The notes: generated by a model not told the origin, from the letters alone. Numbered from the stretch's first letter, positions 1 through 10,156 are shown. The stretch is DNA of 64,000 nucleotides from Streptococcus dysgalactiae subsp. dysgalactiae (GCF_900459225.1 NZ_UHFH01000003.1:1208501-1272500), one strand, 5' to 3'. A program made the numbers and translations.

Positions 1-544
1 CTTGGATTAAGTCACTGTAAGTTGACAAGGTAATCAGTTGCACCCCTGCTTCTTCAAAATTCTGACTAGCTTTTGGTAACTCATAAGTGAAAATTGCAAC
101 CACTCCCAAAACGTCTGCTCCCTCACGTTTAGCGGCTGCGGCTGCATCTAGTACCGACCCACCTGTTGAAATCAAATCTTCAATAATAACCATTTTTTGA
201 CCTTTCAAGACTCGCCCTTCAATCTGGTTCCCAGCACCATGATCTTTAGGTTTGCTGCGAATGTACGCAAAAGGAAGTGACATCTTATCAGCAATAATAG
301 CTCCGTGGGGAATCCCTGCTGTGGCTGTACCAGCGATGACCTCAACTTCTGAGAAATGAGCCTTAATAGTGTCCACAAAACCATTTTCAATAAGGTTGCG
401 CGTCTCAGGATAAGATAGGGTAATACGATTATCAGTGTAAATAGGGGATTTGATTCCAGAGGCCCAAGTAAAAGGATTCTCGGGTTTTAAATAAACAGCT
501 TGAATATCAAGTAAATCGGATGCAACACGGCTTGCTAATGTCAT
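1..544 (-). CDS. pyrE: Orotate phosphoribosyltransferase, C-terminus cut by window edge
   Basis: This enzyme transfers the ribose phosphate of PRPP to orotate, giving OMP, in de novo pyrimidine synthesis in the cytoplasm. The PRPP-binding signature [12 protein letters not shown] is seen in the second half of the visible protein, preceded by the IRSKPKDHG segment usual for PyrE. About 181 residues are visible. The family is about 210 long, so roughly the last 30 residues lie left of the window. The ATG at 544 follows an AAGGAG site at good distance. pyrF lies 60 bases upstream on the same strand, so the two probably share the PyrR-controlled transcript. Confidence 0.95.
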   Translation of the reverse strand, partial: MTLASRVASDLLDIQAVYLKPENPFTWASGIKSPIYTDNRITLSYPETRNLIENGFVDTIKAHFSEVEVIAGTATAGIPHGAIIADKMSLPFAYIRSKPKDHGAGNQIEGRVLKGQKMVIIEDLISTGGSVLDAAAAAKREGADVLGVVAIFTYELPKASQNFEEAGVQLITLSTYSDLIQ

Positions 545-604
545 CTTTTCATCTCCTTGTTTGTGTTCGTTTTTTTTCATGTTAACTCATCATTATGTTT
601 TTGC

Positions 605-1297
605 TTAACTTGTCCATTCAGCTTTTATGGCTTGGTAAGCAGCCACTGGATCTTCTGCCTGAGTAATAGGACGCCCAACCACAATATAGTCACTTCCAAT
701 AATTCTTGCTTGAGCGGGAGTCATGACGCGTTTTTGATCCCCAACAGCGCTACCTTTTGGTCGAATTCCAGGGGTTAAACACACAAATCCGTTAGGGGTT
801 TCAGCTTTGATGCGTTCTACTTCATGAGCTGAACAAACCACGCCATCAAGTTGAACTTTAGCTGCTCTCTTGGCATAATGTAAAACGGATTCCAAAAGAC
901 TAGACTGAATGTTTTGGTCCTCTCGCATTTGTTGCTCACTGGTAGAGGTTAGCTGAGTTACTGCTAGCAAGATTGGACCTTCTCCTAAACCTTCTCTAGC
1001 TGCTTTTAGCATCTCAACACCCCCTGCTGCTTGAACAGTTGCCATATCAATTTCCAATTGTTTCAAGACTTTCATTGCAGAATACACGGTATTGGGAATA
1101 TCATGTAATTTCAAATCCAAGAACACACTATGTCCTAAACTTTTGACATATCGAATAATCTCTGATCCTTGAGCGTAATATAACTCCATACCAATCTTCA
1201 CATAGAGTTTTTCTTCTTTTGGAAAAAGTGAAAGAAATGCTGTCACCTCCTCAACTGTTGCAAAATCTAGGGCAATAATCGGTCGTTCTTCTCGCAT
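605..1297 (-). CDS. pyrF: Orotidine 5'-phosphate decarboxylase
   Basis: PyrF decarboxylates OMP to UMP, the last step of pyrimidine synthesis. The protein has 230 residues, the normal size for the short bacterial form. The catalytic D-x-K-x-x-D signature is visible as [10 protein letters not shown] (residues 61-70). The phosphate-binding end is seen in [16 protein letters not shown] and in VVGRPIT near the C-terminus. It is followed by pyrE. A leader with a PyrR-type site and an intrinsic terminator lies just upstream, so expression should fall when uridine nucleotides are plentiful. Confidence 0.97.
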   Translation of the reverse strand: MREERPIIALDFATVEEVTAFLSLFPKEEKLYVKIGMELYYAQGSEIIRYVKSLGHSVFLDLKLHDIPNTVYSAMKVLKQLEIDMATVQAAGGVEMLKAAREGLGEGPILLAVTQLTSTSEQQMREDQNIQSSLLESVLHYAKRAAKVQLDGVVCSAHEVERIKAETPNGFVCLTPGIRPKGSAVGDQKRVMTPAQARIIGSDYIVVGRPITQAEDPVAAYQAIKAEWTS

Positions 1298-1339
1298 AAC
1301 TCATCCTTTCTAAGCGCACTTAACAGGGTTAGACTAGCA

Positions 1340-1437
1340 AAAAACCTCGCTTCCAAAGAAGCGAGGCTACACCAAAGTAAGAGGGAAAGTTCATCCTCTT
1401 TTTCTCCTGTATTCCTTGTTCGCCTCTCTGGACGTCA
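1340..1437 (-). promoter_or_regulatory. PyrR-dependent attenuator in the pyrF-pyrE leader
   Basis: Read on the minus strand, the leader carries GTCCAGAGAGGCGAACAAGG (about 1413-1433), which fits the known PyrR RNA-binding loop (UCCAGAGAGGCU...AAGG). It is followed by a perfect 9-bp hairpin (1345-1353 with 1358-1366) and a run of six U. This is the usual order for pyrimidine attenuation: PyrR bound to UMP/UTP stabilises the upstream loop and lets the terminator form. No pyrR gene is in the window. Confidence 0.85.
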
Positions 1438-1464
1438 TTTAAAGGTTTTTATATTATTTTAGTT

Positions 1465-1493
1465 ATTGTATCTTTTTTAGTCACAGAAGTCAA
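1465..1493 (-). promoter_or_regulatory. Sigma-A promoter of pyrF-pyrE
   Basis: On the minus strand, TTGACT (1493-1488) and TACAAT (1470-1465) are separated by exactly 17 bases, directly ahead of the PyrR leader. The pyr genes therefore have their own start and do not depend on the upstream hypothetical gene. Confidence 0.75.
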
Positions 1494-1508
1494 CTGTCCC
1501 TATCAGCT

Positions 1509-2057
1509 TTAATCCATTGCTTGATGATGTTCTGCAACAACCACTTTAGGGCTTTGATAATGTTTGATAAAGACTTCTTCTTCTAAGTTAACCAATTTAA
1601 TGTGGTCATAAAGCACCTCTGGAATAGGTTCTTCTTTGAGGGACATGGCAATAATTTTTAAGGAGGAGAAGACATCAATCAACACACCAAAAACTCGAAT
1701 ACGCTTATCACCAATAATAGCTTGAAAAACTTCCTTTGATTGACACAAATCAATGAGGTGGTCTACCCCCTTGATCCAATTGTCAACAATATCCAGCGTT
1801 TTATTCATTAATTTAAACGCTGATTCCTCATACCAAAAGGTCGATTCAATTAAGCGTTGTTGCTTGTCTAAAGTAGCGATGGCAGCAACAATGTCCCCAA
1901 ATTCAGATTGAACCAAATGAGTTGGAAATTCACCTCCAAGTATGGAAGGTGTTCGCCCAACAAGCTTCAATTCATCACGAAAAAGGGTCAAATAGTGGAT
2001 ACTGACTAATAATTTTTGGATTAAGTTTTGATGACTAGTTTGTTCAGCCATATTCAC
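1509..2057 (-). CDS. Hypothetical protein, 182 residues
   Basis: I do not recognise this protein. It is mostly charged and helical, has no signal peptide, no membrane segment and no catalytic motif I can name. The longest start is GTG at 2057. An ATG six bases further in (2051) sits at a better distance from GGTGGTGAT and may be the true start. It ends just before the pyr promoter. Its coding character looks real: full-length open frame, codon use like the neighbours, plausible ribosome site. Confidence 0.6.
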   Translation of the reverse strand: MNMAEQTSHQNLIQKLLVSIHYLTLFRDELKLVGRTPSILGGEFPTHLVQSEFGDIVAAIATLDKQQRLIESTFWYEESAFKLMNKTLDIVDNWIKGVDHLIDLCQSKEVFQAIIGDKRIRVFGVLIDVFSSLKIIAMSLKEEPIPEVLYDHIKLVNLEEEVFIKHYQSPKVVVAEHHQAMD

Positions 2058-2280
2058 ACGATCACCACCCTTTGATTAGAAAAAAACTGATTTGTTAATA
2101 CTATTAATATAACACAAGAAAAATAAAAGGGCAACGAAATTGCTGAAAGTGATTTTTAAAATCTTGGGACATTAAAGTCCTAATTTGCTGGGAAACTCAC
2201 TAAATAGCCAACACCAGTTAAGGCATACTTTCGAAACATTTGTGCTTGCGTCTTTATTTTTTTTGAGATAGACTGTATCT

Positions 2281-3198
2281 ATGAGAATCCAACAATTACA
2301 TTACATTATCAAAATTGTCGAATGCGGCTCTATGAACGAGGCAGCCAAACAATTATTTATTACACAGCCAAGCCTTTCCAACGCGGTCAAGGACTTGGAA
2401 ACTGAAATGGGGATTACTATTTTTATCCGAAATCCAAAAGGGATTACCTTAACAAAAGACGGGGTGGAATTTTTATCTTATGCGCGTCAAATCATTGAGC
2501 AAACCTCGCTGTTAGAAGACCGCTATAAAAACCAAAACACCAGCCGAGAATTATTCAGTGTCTCTTCTCAACACTATGCCTTTGTGGTTAATGCTTTTGT
2601 GTCACTCCTCAAGCGAACAGACATGACCCAATACGAGCTATTTTTGCGTGAGACGAGGACCTGGGAGATTATTGATGACGTTAAAAACTTTCGTTCTGAA
2701 ATCGGGGTTCTCTTTATCAATGATTATAACAGGGATGTTTTGACGAAACTCTTTGATGATAATCATTTGACGGTAACGTCTCTCTTCAAGGCTCATCCTC
2801 ATATTTTTGTCAGCAAGTCAAACCCTTTAGCTAAGAAAAGTCTTTTAAGTTTGGATGATTTGACTGATTTTCCTTATCTGAGTTATGATCAAGGCATTCA
2901 CAATTCCTTTTACTTTTCAGAGGAGATGATGGCTCAAATGCCTCATCGTAAATCCATCGTGGTCAGCGATCGTGCTACTCTCTTTAATCTCATGATTGGT
3001 TTAGATGGTTACACAGTTGCTAGTGGTATCTTAAATAGTAACCTCAATGGAGATCAGATTGTGGCTATTCCACTAGATGTCCCTGATGCTATTGATATTG
3101 TCTTTATCAAACACGAAAAAGCTAATCTTTCTAAAATGGGAGAACGGTTTATTAAATACCTAATTGAGGAAGTCTCTTTTAGTCAGCCGCCTTTTTAA
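2281..3198 (+). CDS. LysR-family regulator, CpsY/MtaR-like
   Basis: A DNA-binding transcription factor of 305 residues. The N-terminal winged helix-turn-helix reads GSMNEAAKQLFITQPSLSNAVKDLE (first 20 of these near residues 16-35), the classical LysR pattern. The rest is the periplasmic-binding-like effector domain. From memory the start of the protein resembles streptococcal CpsY/MtaR, which controls methionine uptake genes and surface traits. That assignment is inference. It is the only plus-strand gene in the first 8 kb and faces a convergent gene across a shared terminator. The ribosome site is weak (GAGATAG, about 12 bases before ATG). Confidence 0.85.
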   Translation: MRIQQLHYIIKIVECGSMNEAAKQLFITQPSLSNAVKDLETEMGITIFIRNPKGITLTKDGVEFLSYARQIIEQTSLLEDRYKNQNTSRELFSVSSQHYAFVVNAFVSLLKRTDMTQYELFLRETRTWEIIDDVKNFRSEIGVLFINDYNRDVLTKLFDDNHLTVTSLFKAHPHIFVSKSNPLAKKSLLSLDDLTDFPYLSYDQGIHNSFYFSEEMMAQMPHRKSIVVSDRATLFNLMIGLDGYTVASGILNSNLNGDQIVAIPLDVPDAIDIVFIKHEKANLSKMGERFIKYLIEEVSFSQPPF

Positions 3199-3206
3199 TA
3201 GATTAC

Positions 3207-3254
3207 AAAAAACACGATAGCAAAACCTTTTAGGGTTGAGTTACCGTGTTTTTG
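3207..3254. terminator. Bidirectional terminator between convergent genes
   Basis: AAAAACACGATAG on the left pairs, with wobble, to TTACCGTGTTTTT on the right. An inner AACC/GGTT pair extends it. A-rich and T-rich flanks are present on both sides, suiting the LysR gene (plus) and the 3279-4049 gene (minus). Confidence 0.7.
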
Positions 3255-3278
3255 TTAGCCATGAAGTCTAAGCGATCT

Positions 3279-4049
3279 TTAAAGACCCAGTTCCTTTTTA
3301 ATAATGGCATTCATTTGATCAAAGTAAAATGGCTCACTGTGGTAATTCACACCTGAAAAAGTCGCTAAGGCGATAATATTTTCTAGAAAAGCCTGAGAAG
3401 AAAAATGAGTTGTCCGATGTAATTCTTCTTCATCAAAGGGCTTAATCAAGTGTGCTAAGGGATTACGAACCGATTTCTCAAAGGTTCTCAAAGAAAGAAC
3501 AAGATCCTTGATTTCTTGAGGTAAATGGGTCAAAGCCAATAAATCGGCCAAACTTTTGGTCGTGACGTTACGGGATTGTCTTTGAGATAAATAAGTTTTG
3601 AAAACCTCGTGATCAGATTCCAACATGGCCTGAAAATGCCAAGTATCATATTGGTCATTCTTTGTGTCAAAAATATAACGTTTAATATTTGGAATTTCTG
3701 CCTCTATTAATCTGAGAAAAAGCCGATAAAGAATAGGTGATACAGACCTGACAAAGTCAATGATAGCACCATTCTTCACCTTAACTTCCAAATCTAAAAT
3801 ATAGTTAGCAATTTGTTCTTCTTCAAGTGTTTGGTTTAGCCATACTGACAGGCCATAGGTTTTTTCAATAGTCTGATTCTCTGCTTGATGCTCTGACAGG
3901 AAATTGAGGTTTAATTCTCGTCGTTCTTTGAGCATTTCTAATAAATAGAGAGCGGATTTTGGAAAATCCGATAATATTTGTGCAACCTTAAAGGCGTGAT
4001 TATAAGCATAGACATCCAAAAGGATGTCTATTGTTTGAGTGTTAATCAT
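3279..4049 (-). CDS. Uncharacterised protein with HEPN-like RNPLAH motif
   Basis: About 256 residues from the ATG at 4049, which overlaps the deoD stop codon, so translation is probably coupled. A TTG at 4055 is an alternative start. Near the C-terminus it carries RNPLAH (residues 197-202 counted from the TTG), an R-x4-H arrangement of the kind used by HEPN ribonucleases, including the C-terminal domain of Csm6. The N-terminal part is helical with no motif I can name. No signal peptide or membrane segment is seen. The function is unknown. The HEPN link rests on one short motif and its helical surroundings, so it is a hypothesis. Its place at the end of the salvage gene run is the only context. 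Confidence 0.7.
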   Translation of the reverse strand: MINTQTIDILLDVYAYNHAFKVAQILSDFPKSALYLLEMLKERRELNLNFLSEHQAENQTIEKTYGLSVWLNQTLEEEQIANYILDLEVKVKNGAIIDFVRSVSPILYRLFLRLIEAEIPNIKRYIFDTKNDQYDTWHFQAMLESDHEVFKTYLSQRQSRNVTTKSLADLLALTHLPQEIKDLVLSLRTFEKSVRNPLAHLIKPFDEEELHRTTHFSSQAFLENIIALATFSGVNYHSEPFYFDQMNAIIKKELGL

Positions 4050-4755
4050 TGGCAATTAAAGTTTCCAAACCAACTTTCATCATATCAGTGAAGTTGGTTT
4101 GACGCTCTTCAGCTGTAGTATCTTCAGTTGGATCATTCAAGTTATCTGAGATCGTCATGATTCCAAGGGCTTTAACCTGGTGCTGAGCCGCTAAATAATA
4201 AAGAGCTGCTGCTTCCATTTCGATGGCTTTAACACCCAATTTACCAAGAGCCATGTTACGTTCAGGCATGTTAGAGTAAAAGACATCAGAAGAGAGCACA
4301 TTCCCAACATGAGTTGTCACACCCATTTCTTTGGCAATATGGTAAGCCTTATCAAGCAAGCCAAAATCAGCAATTTGCGGGAAATCAAATTCTGGAAAAT
4401 CGTTACGAATAATGTTTGAGTTGGTTGCGGCTGCTTGAGCAAGTACCAGTTCACGCACATGAACATCAGGGTCGATGGCACCAGCAGTCCCAACACGAAT
4501 CAATGTTTTCACGCCGTAGTCAACAATTAACTCACGAGCATAGATGGAAATGGAAGGCATTCCCATACCCGTTCCCATAACAGAGACACGGTGGCCTTTG
4601 TAAGTTCCTGTGTAGCCAAACATGTTACGGACCTCATTGAAGCAAACAGCATCTTCAAGGAAGTTTTCCGCGATAAATTTCGCACGTAGAGGGTCTCCAG
4701 GTAGAAGGATTTTATCAGCAATATCGCCTTGTTTGGCAGAAATATGAATAGACAT
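4042..4755 (-). CDS. deoD: Purine nucleoside phosphorylase, DeoD (hexameric) type
   Basis: Phosphorolysis of purine (deoxy)nucleosides to base and (deoxy)ribose-1-phosphate. The protein is 237 residues, the standard size. Motifs are [14 protein letters not shown] near the start (phosphate site), MGTGMGMPS around residues 60-68, and the acidic SDNLND near residue 203. The sugar phosphate product feeds DeoB and then RpiA, encoded upstream on the same strand. The gene stands behind a 550-base region holding a small ORF and a repeated leader element, so it may be transcribed partly on its own. Confidence 0.97.
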   Translation of the reverse strand: MSIHISAKQGDIADKILLPGDPLRAKFIAENFLEDAVCFNEVRNMFGYTGTYKGHRVSVMGTGMGMPSISIYARELIVDYGVKTLIRVGTAGAIDPDVHVRELVLAQAAATNSNIIRNDFPEFDFPQIADFGLLDKAYHIAKEMGVTTHVGNVLSSDVFYSNMPERNMALGKLGVKAIEMEAAALYYLAAQHQVKALGIMTISDNLNDPTEDTTAEERQTNFTDMMKVGLETLIAND

Positions 4756-4756
4756 C

Positions 4757-4872
4757 AGTTATGATACAGAGAGCGACCAGAAAATGACTGAAAAATTGAA
4801 AACTGACAAGAAACACCATCTTCTTAGGCAGTTTCTCCTTTTTTCCGAGTTTTCCGCTTGAGTTCAAATCAG
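4757..4872 (-). repeat. Leader repeat element, copy 1 (upstream of deoD)
   Basis: Read on the plus strand, its deoD-proximal end GATACAGAGAGCGACCAGAAA and its far end TCCGAGTTTTCCGCTTGAGTTCAA (first 20 of each considered) match the ends of an element at 50430-50622 upstream of acoL. The far ends agree in about 20 of 22 bases. The middle differs in length. Both copies end immediately before the start codon of a metabolic gene. Confidence 0.5.
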
Positions 4873-4978
4873 AAAGAACTAACTCTCTTTCCTTTCTTAT
4901 TTTTAAATTAAGTGGATGGGAAAGATGCCCACATTCCCTTATATAGAATATGGAATCCATCGCACATTTATTCATTTA

Positions 4979-5149
4979 TTATTTTTTGTTAATTAATAAT
5001 CCCAGAAAATTGCATGCTAATCCTAGAATAATAAAGGAAACAGCAAATTTTACGAGATTTTTAATGGCAAACACGATACCAACTAAACTAAGAAAAATAC
5101 ATAAAACAAATAATATTTTTCTTAGTTTAATATGATACCTACTTATCAT
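4979..5149 (-). CDS. Small membrane protein, 56 residues
   Basis: An open frame from ATG at 5149 to TAA at 4979. It begins MISRYHIKLRKILF and has two hydrophobic stretches separated by a short KN-containing turn, ending in GLLINKK. This is the pattern of a two-pass membrane peptide with a positive N-terminus. An AGGAAA ribosome site lies about five bases upstream. It sits between punA and deoD. No family is recognised; the evidence is the open frame, the ribosome site and the hydrophobic pattern. Confidence 0.5.
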   Translation of the reverse strand: MISRYHIKLRKILFVLCIFLSLVGIVFAIKNLVKFAVSFIILGLACNFLGLLINKK

Positions 5150-5305
5150 ATTTTCCTATTTTTTTCTTCCGAAAAAGCAAGTGACAAGAAGGTTAATCTC
5201 GCACCTAAAAATATGATAACTAATATTCATTGTCAGATATCAAATTGTAGATTCTAGAGCGAGGCCACTGAAAAGATAGATTCAGTGAGTACTCTCTTTT
5301 TTATC

Positions 5306-6115
5306 CTACAACTCAGCTAAAATAGCTTTAACAAGACCTTTAAAATCTTCTTTGATATGTTCAGTCACTTCAACAACTTCTTCGTGGTTCAATTCTGATT
5401 GGAAACCAGCTGCAAAGTTAGTGATGGCTGAAATACCAAGTACTTTAAGTCCAGAATGAGCAGCCACAATAACTTCTGGCACAGTTGACATGCCGACAGC
5501 ATCTGCTCCTAATACTTTGAAAGCACGGATTTCTGCTGGTGTTTCATAAGTTGGACCAGTTAAGCCCATATAAACACCATCTTCTAACTTGATGTTCATT
5601 TTTTCAGCCACTTCATGTGCCTTATCGCGATAAACCTTAGTATAGGCATCGGACATATCAGGGAAACGTGGACCAAACTCCTCCAAGTTTTCACCAATTA
5701 GTGGGTTATTTCCAGTCATGTTAATATGATCTGTGATTGCCATCAAGGTACCCGGGCCGTAGCCAATACCTCCAGCTGCATTTGTGACAAGAACGCCTTC
5801 ACATCCCAGAGCTTTCATGACACGAACAGGGAAAGTCACCACTTCAAGCGGATTTCCTTCGTAAAAATGGAAACGACCTTGTAGGGCAAGTACTTTACGA
5901 CCAGCTAAATCACCGTAGACTAATTTTCCAGCATGGCCAACAACTGTTGATTTGCCCCAGTTTGGAATATCTGCATAATCAATAACAACAGGATTCTCTA
6001 CTTCTTCAGCAAGTTCACCAAGTCCTGAACCTAGAATTAATCCAAATTCTGGGGCTTCAATTCCCTTAGCAACTAAAAAGTCTTTTGTTTCGTTAATTTT
6101 AGTCATCAATGACAT
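5306..6115 (-). CDS. punA: Purine nucleoside phosphorylase, PunA (trimeric) type
   Basis: Splits inosine and guanosine with phosphate. The protein is 269 residues. Family motifs are LILGSGLGELAEE (phosphate loop), VGHAGKLVYG, QGRFHFYEG and LVTNAAGGIG (base site), with the conserved GMSTVPEVI and ITNFAAG further on. The start at 6115 is supported by AAAGGAG six bases upstream and by a 17-base overlap with the arsC-like gene. It works in the same salvage pathway as deoB and deoD. Confidence 0.97.
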   Translation of the reverse strand: MSLMTKINETKDFLVAKGIEAPEFGLILGSGLGELAEEVENPVVIDYADIPNWGKSTVVGHAGKLVYGDLAGRKVLALQGRFHFYEGNPLEVVTFPVRVMKALGCEGVLVTNAAGGIGYGPGTLMAITDHINMTGNNPLIGENLEEFGPRFPDMSDAYTKVYRDKAHEVAEKMNIKLEDGVYMGLTGPTYETPAEIRAFKVLGADAVGMSTVPEVIVAAHSGLKVLGISAITNFAAGFQSELNHEEVVEVTEHIKEDFKGLVKAILAEL

Positions 6116-6545
6116 CTTTTTCTCCTTTTACCTCAATAGGGTTCACAATCTCGCCATCCTCTTTAATATAAGGACTAGGCAGGGGAACAGGAAGAATATC
6201 CAGTAAAGTCTCAGAAGGACGGCAAAGTTTTACTCCTTTGCGAGTCACAACAATAGGACGATTGATCAAAATTGGATCCGCCAACATGGCATTAATAATG
6301 TCTTTCTCAGCTACTGCTTGATTTGCTAATCCATGAGCCTCAAATTCAGGAACATTGGTTCGTAAGAGTTCTCGCGCAGAGATTCCCATAGATTGTAAGA
6401 GCTCAAGTAAAGTCTCCCGATTAGGGGGCGTCTGCAAATACTCAATAATAGTAGCCTCAATACCTGCATGACGAATCATGGCAAGAACATTACGTGAAGT
6501 GCCACAGTTTGGATTATGATAAATCGTGATTTCTTCCGTTATCAA
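6099..6545 (-). CDS. arsC: ArsC-family (glutaredoxin-type arsenate reductase-like) protein
   Basis: The N-terminus reads IYHNPNCGTSRN, with the catalytic cysteine at position 14 of the ArsC fold. Conserved arginines of the family are visible in LLRTN, LINRPIVVTRKG and LCRP. The length, 148 residues, fits ArsC. The start is a TTG at 6545 right after the deoB stop; no ATG is available. It lies inside a nucleoside salvage operon and not near the arsR cluster at 19.5 kb, so a role in arsenate resistance is not certain. A general thiol reductase role is possible. Confidence 0.85.
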   Translation of the reverse strand: MITEEITIYHNPNCGTSRNVLAMIRHAGIEATIIEYLQTPPNRETLLELLQSMGISARELLRTNVPEFEAHGLANQAVAEKDIINAMLADPILINRPIVVTRKGVKLCRPSETLLDILPVPLPSPYIKEDGEIVNPIEVKGEKDVIDD

Positions 6546-6557
6546 TTACTAACTTTC

Positions 6558-7769
6558 TTATTTTAAGTGACCAAGGAATGATTCACCAATCATGGCTGTA
6601 TCAACTCCAAAATTTTCTGCAACAGTTGCTGAAATATCCGCAAAATGCCCTTGTGGAATAAGACCATTTCCAGTAAAGGATGCAGAGTAGGCAAGCAATG
6701 GGATGTATTCACGAGTGTGATCGGTGCCTGCATAGGTTGGGTCATTACCATGGTCAGCAGTGATGAGAAGCAAATCGTCTTCTTTCATATTTGCGATGAT
6801 TTCAGGTAGGCGATTGTCAAATTCATGCAAGCAGTCACGATAACCTTCTGGATCACGACGGTGACCAAAGTTTGCATCAAAATCAACAAGGTTAGTAAAA
6901 GAGAAGCCTTTAGTAAACTCAGGTAATTGAAGGGTCTTAATAAGCGTGTCAATACCATGACTGTTTGATTTGTTATGTCCCATATCATTTGTAATACCTG
7001 AACCGTTGAAGATATCATTAATCTTACCAACGGCATAAGTTGGGACACCTGCGTCAGCCAGTTTGTTCAAAACGGTATCTTGGAAAGGAGACACTGCATA
7101 GTCATGACGGTTAGCTGTACGAGTAAAGTTTCCTGGCTCCCCTACATAAGGACGTGCAATAATTCGACCTAAAAGAGCAGGGCGCTCAAGAGTAATGGAG
7201 CGAGCGTACTCACAAATCTTGTAAAGCTCCTCCACAGGAATAATGTCTTCATGAGCTGCAATTTGAAGTACTGGGTCTGCTGACGTGTAAACGATCAACT
7301 CACCTGTTTCCATTTGACGTGGACCAAAATCATCAATAACCGCAGTTCCTGAATAAGGTTTGTTGGCCTCGCGAATGATTTTGCGACCAGAAAACTCCTC
7401 AATCTTAGTTAAAATCTCTTCTGGGAAACCATTCCAGAAAGTGTCAAAAGGTTCCGTAATGTTCAAGCCCATAATTTCCCAGTGGCCTGTCATGGTATCT
7501 TTTCCAAGAGATACTTCTTCCAATTTGGTCACGTAACCAGTAGGAATGTTTTCTGCTGGAACGGTTTGTAGTGGCACTGGGCGAGGAATATTACCAAGTC
7601 CAATTTTTGCCATATTCGGAACAGTTAAGCCTGCTGTCTTTGAAATATGGCCGAGGGTGTCAGAATCTGTATCAGCTACACCTGCATTAAAGAATTTGTC
7701 AGAATCTGGTGCTGCACCAATACCAACAGAATCTAAAACAACTAAGTGAATACGATTAAATTTTGACAT
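6558..7769 (-). CDS. deoB: Phosphopentomutase
   Basis: Converts (deoxy)ribose-1-phosphate to the 5-phosphate, linking nucleoside breakdown to the pentose phosphate pathway. The 403-residue protein belongs to the alkaline phosphatase superfamily. Metal ligands are visible in VVLDSVGIG (start) and in [19 protein letters not shown] near residues 340-360. The family MTGHWE motif is present. It heads the run deoB, arsC-like, punA, deoD, with rpiA just upstream. Confidence 0.97.
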   Translation of the reverse strand: MSKFNRIHLVVLDSVGIGAAPDSDKFFNAGVADTDSDTLGHISKTAGLTVPNMAKIGLGNIPRPVPLQTVPAENIPTGYVTKLEEVSLGKDTMTGHWEIMGLNITEPFDTFWNGFPEEILTKIEEFSGRKIIREANKPYSGTAVIDDFGPRQMETGELIVYTSADPVLQIAAHEDIIPVEELYKICEYARSITLERPALLGRIIARPYVGEPGNFTRTANRHDYAVSPFQDTVLNKLADAGVPTYAVGKINDIFNGSGITNDMGHNKSNSHGIDTLIKTLQLPEFTKGFSFTNLVDFDANFGHRRDPEGYRDCLHEFDNRLPEIIANMKEDDLLLITADHGNDPTYAGTDHTREYIPLLAYSASFTGNGLIPQGHFADISATVAENFGVDTAMIGESFLGHLK

Positions 7770-7847
7770 AAGTCTCCAATCTAAGGGAGGTTACGGTTGG
7801 CTCCCTAAAACCTATAAAATATTTTTAACACAGTTACTATACTAAGA

Positions 7848-8531
7848 CTAACCTGCTTTAGGCGCTTCTAAAACAGTAACGCCCGATTTGCTCGCAACAA
7901 TCACCTTATCGACCATACCGTTAAAAAGACCGTGTTCCACAACACCAACTGTCCCATCTAACAAGCGACCAAAGGCAACGGGATCCTCAATGTAACCTAA
8001 ATCAAGGTCAATAATATAGTTTTGCATATCGGTCACCAAACGACTGTCACCTTTCATCCGGAAAGAAGGTTTGTAACCAGCTTTTTCAAAGACACGGAGT
8101 AATCGGTCAGCACCGTATTGAACCACTTCGACTGGTAATTTAAAGGCACCCAAATGCTCTACCATTTTAGAATCATCCACAACCCAGATATATTCTTTTG
8201 TTGGTGTGGCCACAATCTTCTCCATCAATAAAGCTGCTCCTCCCCCTTTGATACCGTTGAAGTCTTTATCAACTTCATCAGCACCATCTACAGTGAGGTC
8301 GATGCTATCAATCTCATCTACTGATTTTAAAGGGATACCTAGACTTTCTGCTTGTTTACTGGTTACACTTGATGTCGTAACCCCGACCACTTGCAGTCCT
8401 TCTTCCTTTACACGACGGCCAATTTCTTCAACAAAATAGTAGGCGGTTGATCCTGTTCCCAATCCAATGGTCATACCATCTGTGACGTATTGGGCAGCAG
8501 TAACCCCAGCGATTTTTTTGAGTGCTTCCAT
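7848..8531 (-). CDS. rpiA: Ribose-5-phosphate isomerase A
   Basis: Interconverts ribose-5-phosphate and ribulose-5-phosphate. Of 227 residues, GLGTGSTA (23-30), DGADEVD (82-88) and [11 protein letters not shown] (95-105, with catalytic Glu104) are the three active-site loops of RpiA. It is the first gene of the salvage run and takes the ribose-5-phosphate made by DeoB. The promoter lies in the 141-base gap shared with divergent mnmE. Confidence 0.97.
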   Translation of the reverse strand: MEALKKIAGVTAAQYVTDGMTIGLGTGSTAYYFVEEIGRRVKEEGLQVVGVTTSSVTSKQAESLGIPLKSVDEIDSIDLTVDGADEVDKDFNGIKGGGAALLMEKIVATPTKEYIWVVDDSKMVEHLGAFKLPVEVVQYGADRLLRVFEKAGYKPSFRMKGDSRLVTDMQNYIIDLDLGYIEDPVAFGRLLDGTVGVVEHGLFNGMVDKVIVASKSGVTVLEAPKAG

Positions 8532-8672
8532 GATTCCCCCTTATATTAGATTTGCGTCCTAGCACTTTATTATACCATGAAAGCGCCCGCTTGTTAATGA
8601 AAATATCTGATTTTCTCCTCTTGTCATAGCAAGACCTTGCTTTCTGACAGGACTTGATTTAAAATAGATGGC

Positions 8673-10049
8673 ATGAGTATAACTAAAGAATTTGATACAA
8701 TTACTGCCATTTCAACCCCTCTTGGTGAAGGGGCTATTGGCATTGTCCGTCTATCAGGAACAGATGCGCTTGCCATTGCACAATCTGTTTTTAAGGGAAA
8801 GAACTTAGAGCAAGTAGCTTCTCACACCATCAACTATGGTCATATCGTTGATCCTAAGACAGGAACTATTGTCGATGAGGTTATGGTGTCAGTCATGCTG
8901 GCTCCCAAAACCTTTACCCGTGAAAATGTAATTGAAATCAATACGCACGGTGGTATTGCGGTAACTAACGAAATATTACAATTACTGATTCGACAAGGGG
9001 CTAGAATGGCAGAGCCAGGTGAATTCACCAAACGTGCCTTCTTAAATGGTCGTGTTGATTTGACTCAGGCTGAGGCTGTCATGGACATTATTCGTGCTAA
9101 AACAGACAAGGCTATGACAATTGCGGTCAAGCAACTGGATGGCTCCCTTTCCCAGCTTATCAATGATACCCGTCAAGAAATTCTCAATACCTTAGCCCAA
9201 GTTGAAGTCAATATTGACTACCCGGAATATGACGATGTGGAAGAAATGACAACTGCTCTGTTACGTGAGAAAACACAAGAATTCCAAAAGCTTTTGAAAA
9301 ACCTCCTCCGCACAGCTAAACGCGGCAAGATTCTTCGCGAGGGACTATCCACAGCTATTATTGGACGACCAAATGTCGGTAAGTCAAGCTTGCTTAATAA
9401 TTTGTTACGAGAGGACAAAGCCATCGTCACTGATATTGCAGGAACTACCCGAGATGTCATTGAGGAATACGTTAATATCAAAGGAGTTCCTCTCAAACTT
9501 GTCGATACGGCTGGTATCCGTGAAACAGATGATTTAGTCGAACAAATCGGAGTTGAGCGGTCTAAAAAAGCTCTTCAAGAAGCTGACCTTGTTCTCCTTG
9601 TGCTGAATGCCTCTGAACCATTAACTGACCAAGACCGATCGCTATTATATCTCAGTCAAGACAGTAACCGTATTATATTGCTGAATAAAACAGATTTGGA
9701 ACAAAAGATTGAATTGGAACAGTTGCCAGCGGATCTTATTCCTATTTCGGTGTTAACCAACCATAATATTGACCTGATCGAAGATCGCATCAACCAGCTT
9801 TTCTTTGACAACGCTGGTTTGGTAGAGCAAGATGCCACTTACCTGTCAAATGCCCGCCACATTTCTTTGATTGAAAAGGCTGTACAAAGTTTGGAAGCTG
9901 TCAATGATGGTTTAGCCCTTGGCATGCCAGTGGATTTACTACAAGTTGATCTAACCAGAACTTGGGAAATCCTCGGAGAAATCACAGGAGACGCTGCTCC
10001 TGATGAACTCATTACCCAACTCTTTAGCCAATTCTGTCTTGGTAAATAG
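8673..10049 (+). CDS. mnmE: tRNA modification GTPase MnmE
   Basis: With MnmG, this GTPase makes the 5-carboxymethylaminomethyl group on wobble U34 of several tRNAs. The 458-residue protein has the N-terminal formyl-THF binding domain, a helical domain, and an inserted G domain with GRPNVGKSS (G1), AGTTRD (G2), DTAGIRE (G3) and NKTD (G4). It ends in FCLGK, the conserved C-terminal cysteine motif. A perfect 11-bp hairpin follows the stop codon. Confidence 0.98.
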   Translation: MSITKEFDTITAISTPLGEGAIGIVRLSGTDALAIAQSVFKGKNLEQVASHTINYGHIVDPKTGTIVDEVMVSVMLAPKTFTRENVIEINTHGGIAVTNEILQLLIRQGARMAEPGEFTKRAFLNGRVDLTQAEAVMDIIRAKTDKAMTIAVKQLDGSLSQLINDTRQEILNTLAQVEVNIDYPEYDDVEEMTTALLREKTQEFQKLLKNLLRTAKRGKILREGLSTAIIGRPNVGKSSLLNNLLREDKAIVTDIAGTTRDVIEEYVNIKGVPLKLVDTAGIRETDDLVEQIGVERSKKALQEADLVLLVLNASEPLTDQDRSLLYLSQDSNRIILLNKTDLEQKIELEQLPADLIPISVLTNHNIDLIEDRINQLFFDNAGLVEQDATYLSNARHISLIEKAVQSLEAVNDGLALGMPVDLLQVDLTRTWEILGEITGDAAPDELITQLFSQFCLGK

Positions 10050-10074
10050 TCAGAAAGCCCAGTGGGCTTTCTGA
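10050..10074 (+). terminator. Hairpin after mnmE
   Basis: TCAGAAAGCCC, loop AGT, GGGCTTTCTGA form an 11-bp perfect stem directly after the mnmE stop codon. No U-run follows, so it may act as an mRNA 3' stabiliser and not as a strong terminator. Confidence 0.5.
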
Positions 10075-10156
10075 GCTCTGAACTTGGAGATTTTATATTT
10101 TTACAAGAAATGTCGATTCGTACTAGAGATTATCTTATTGTGAAATTTTTAATATC

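Noticed and set aside
4715-4975. Minus-strand frame of 86 codons running into deoD
   Set aside because: It overlaps the deoD start out of frame and covers the leader element; the composition is not protein-like.
6099-6545. Arsenic resistance operon at deoB-punA
   Set aside because: Only the ArsC-fold protein is present among nucleoside salvage genes; no arsR or efflux gene is adjacent.
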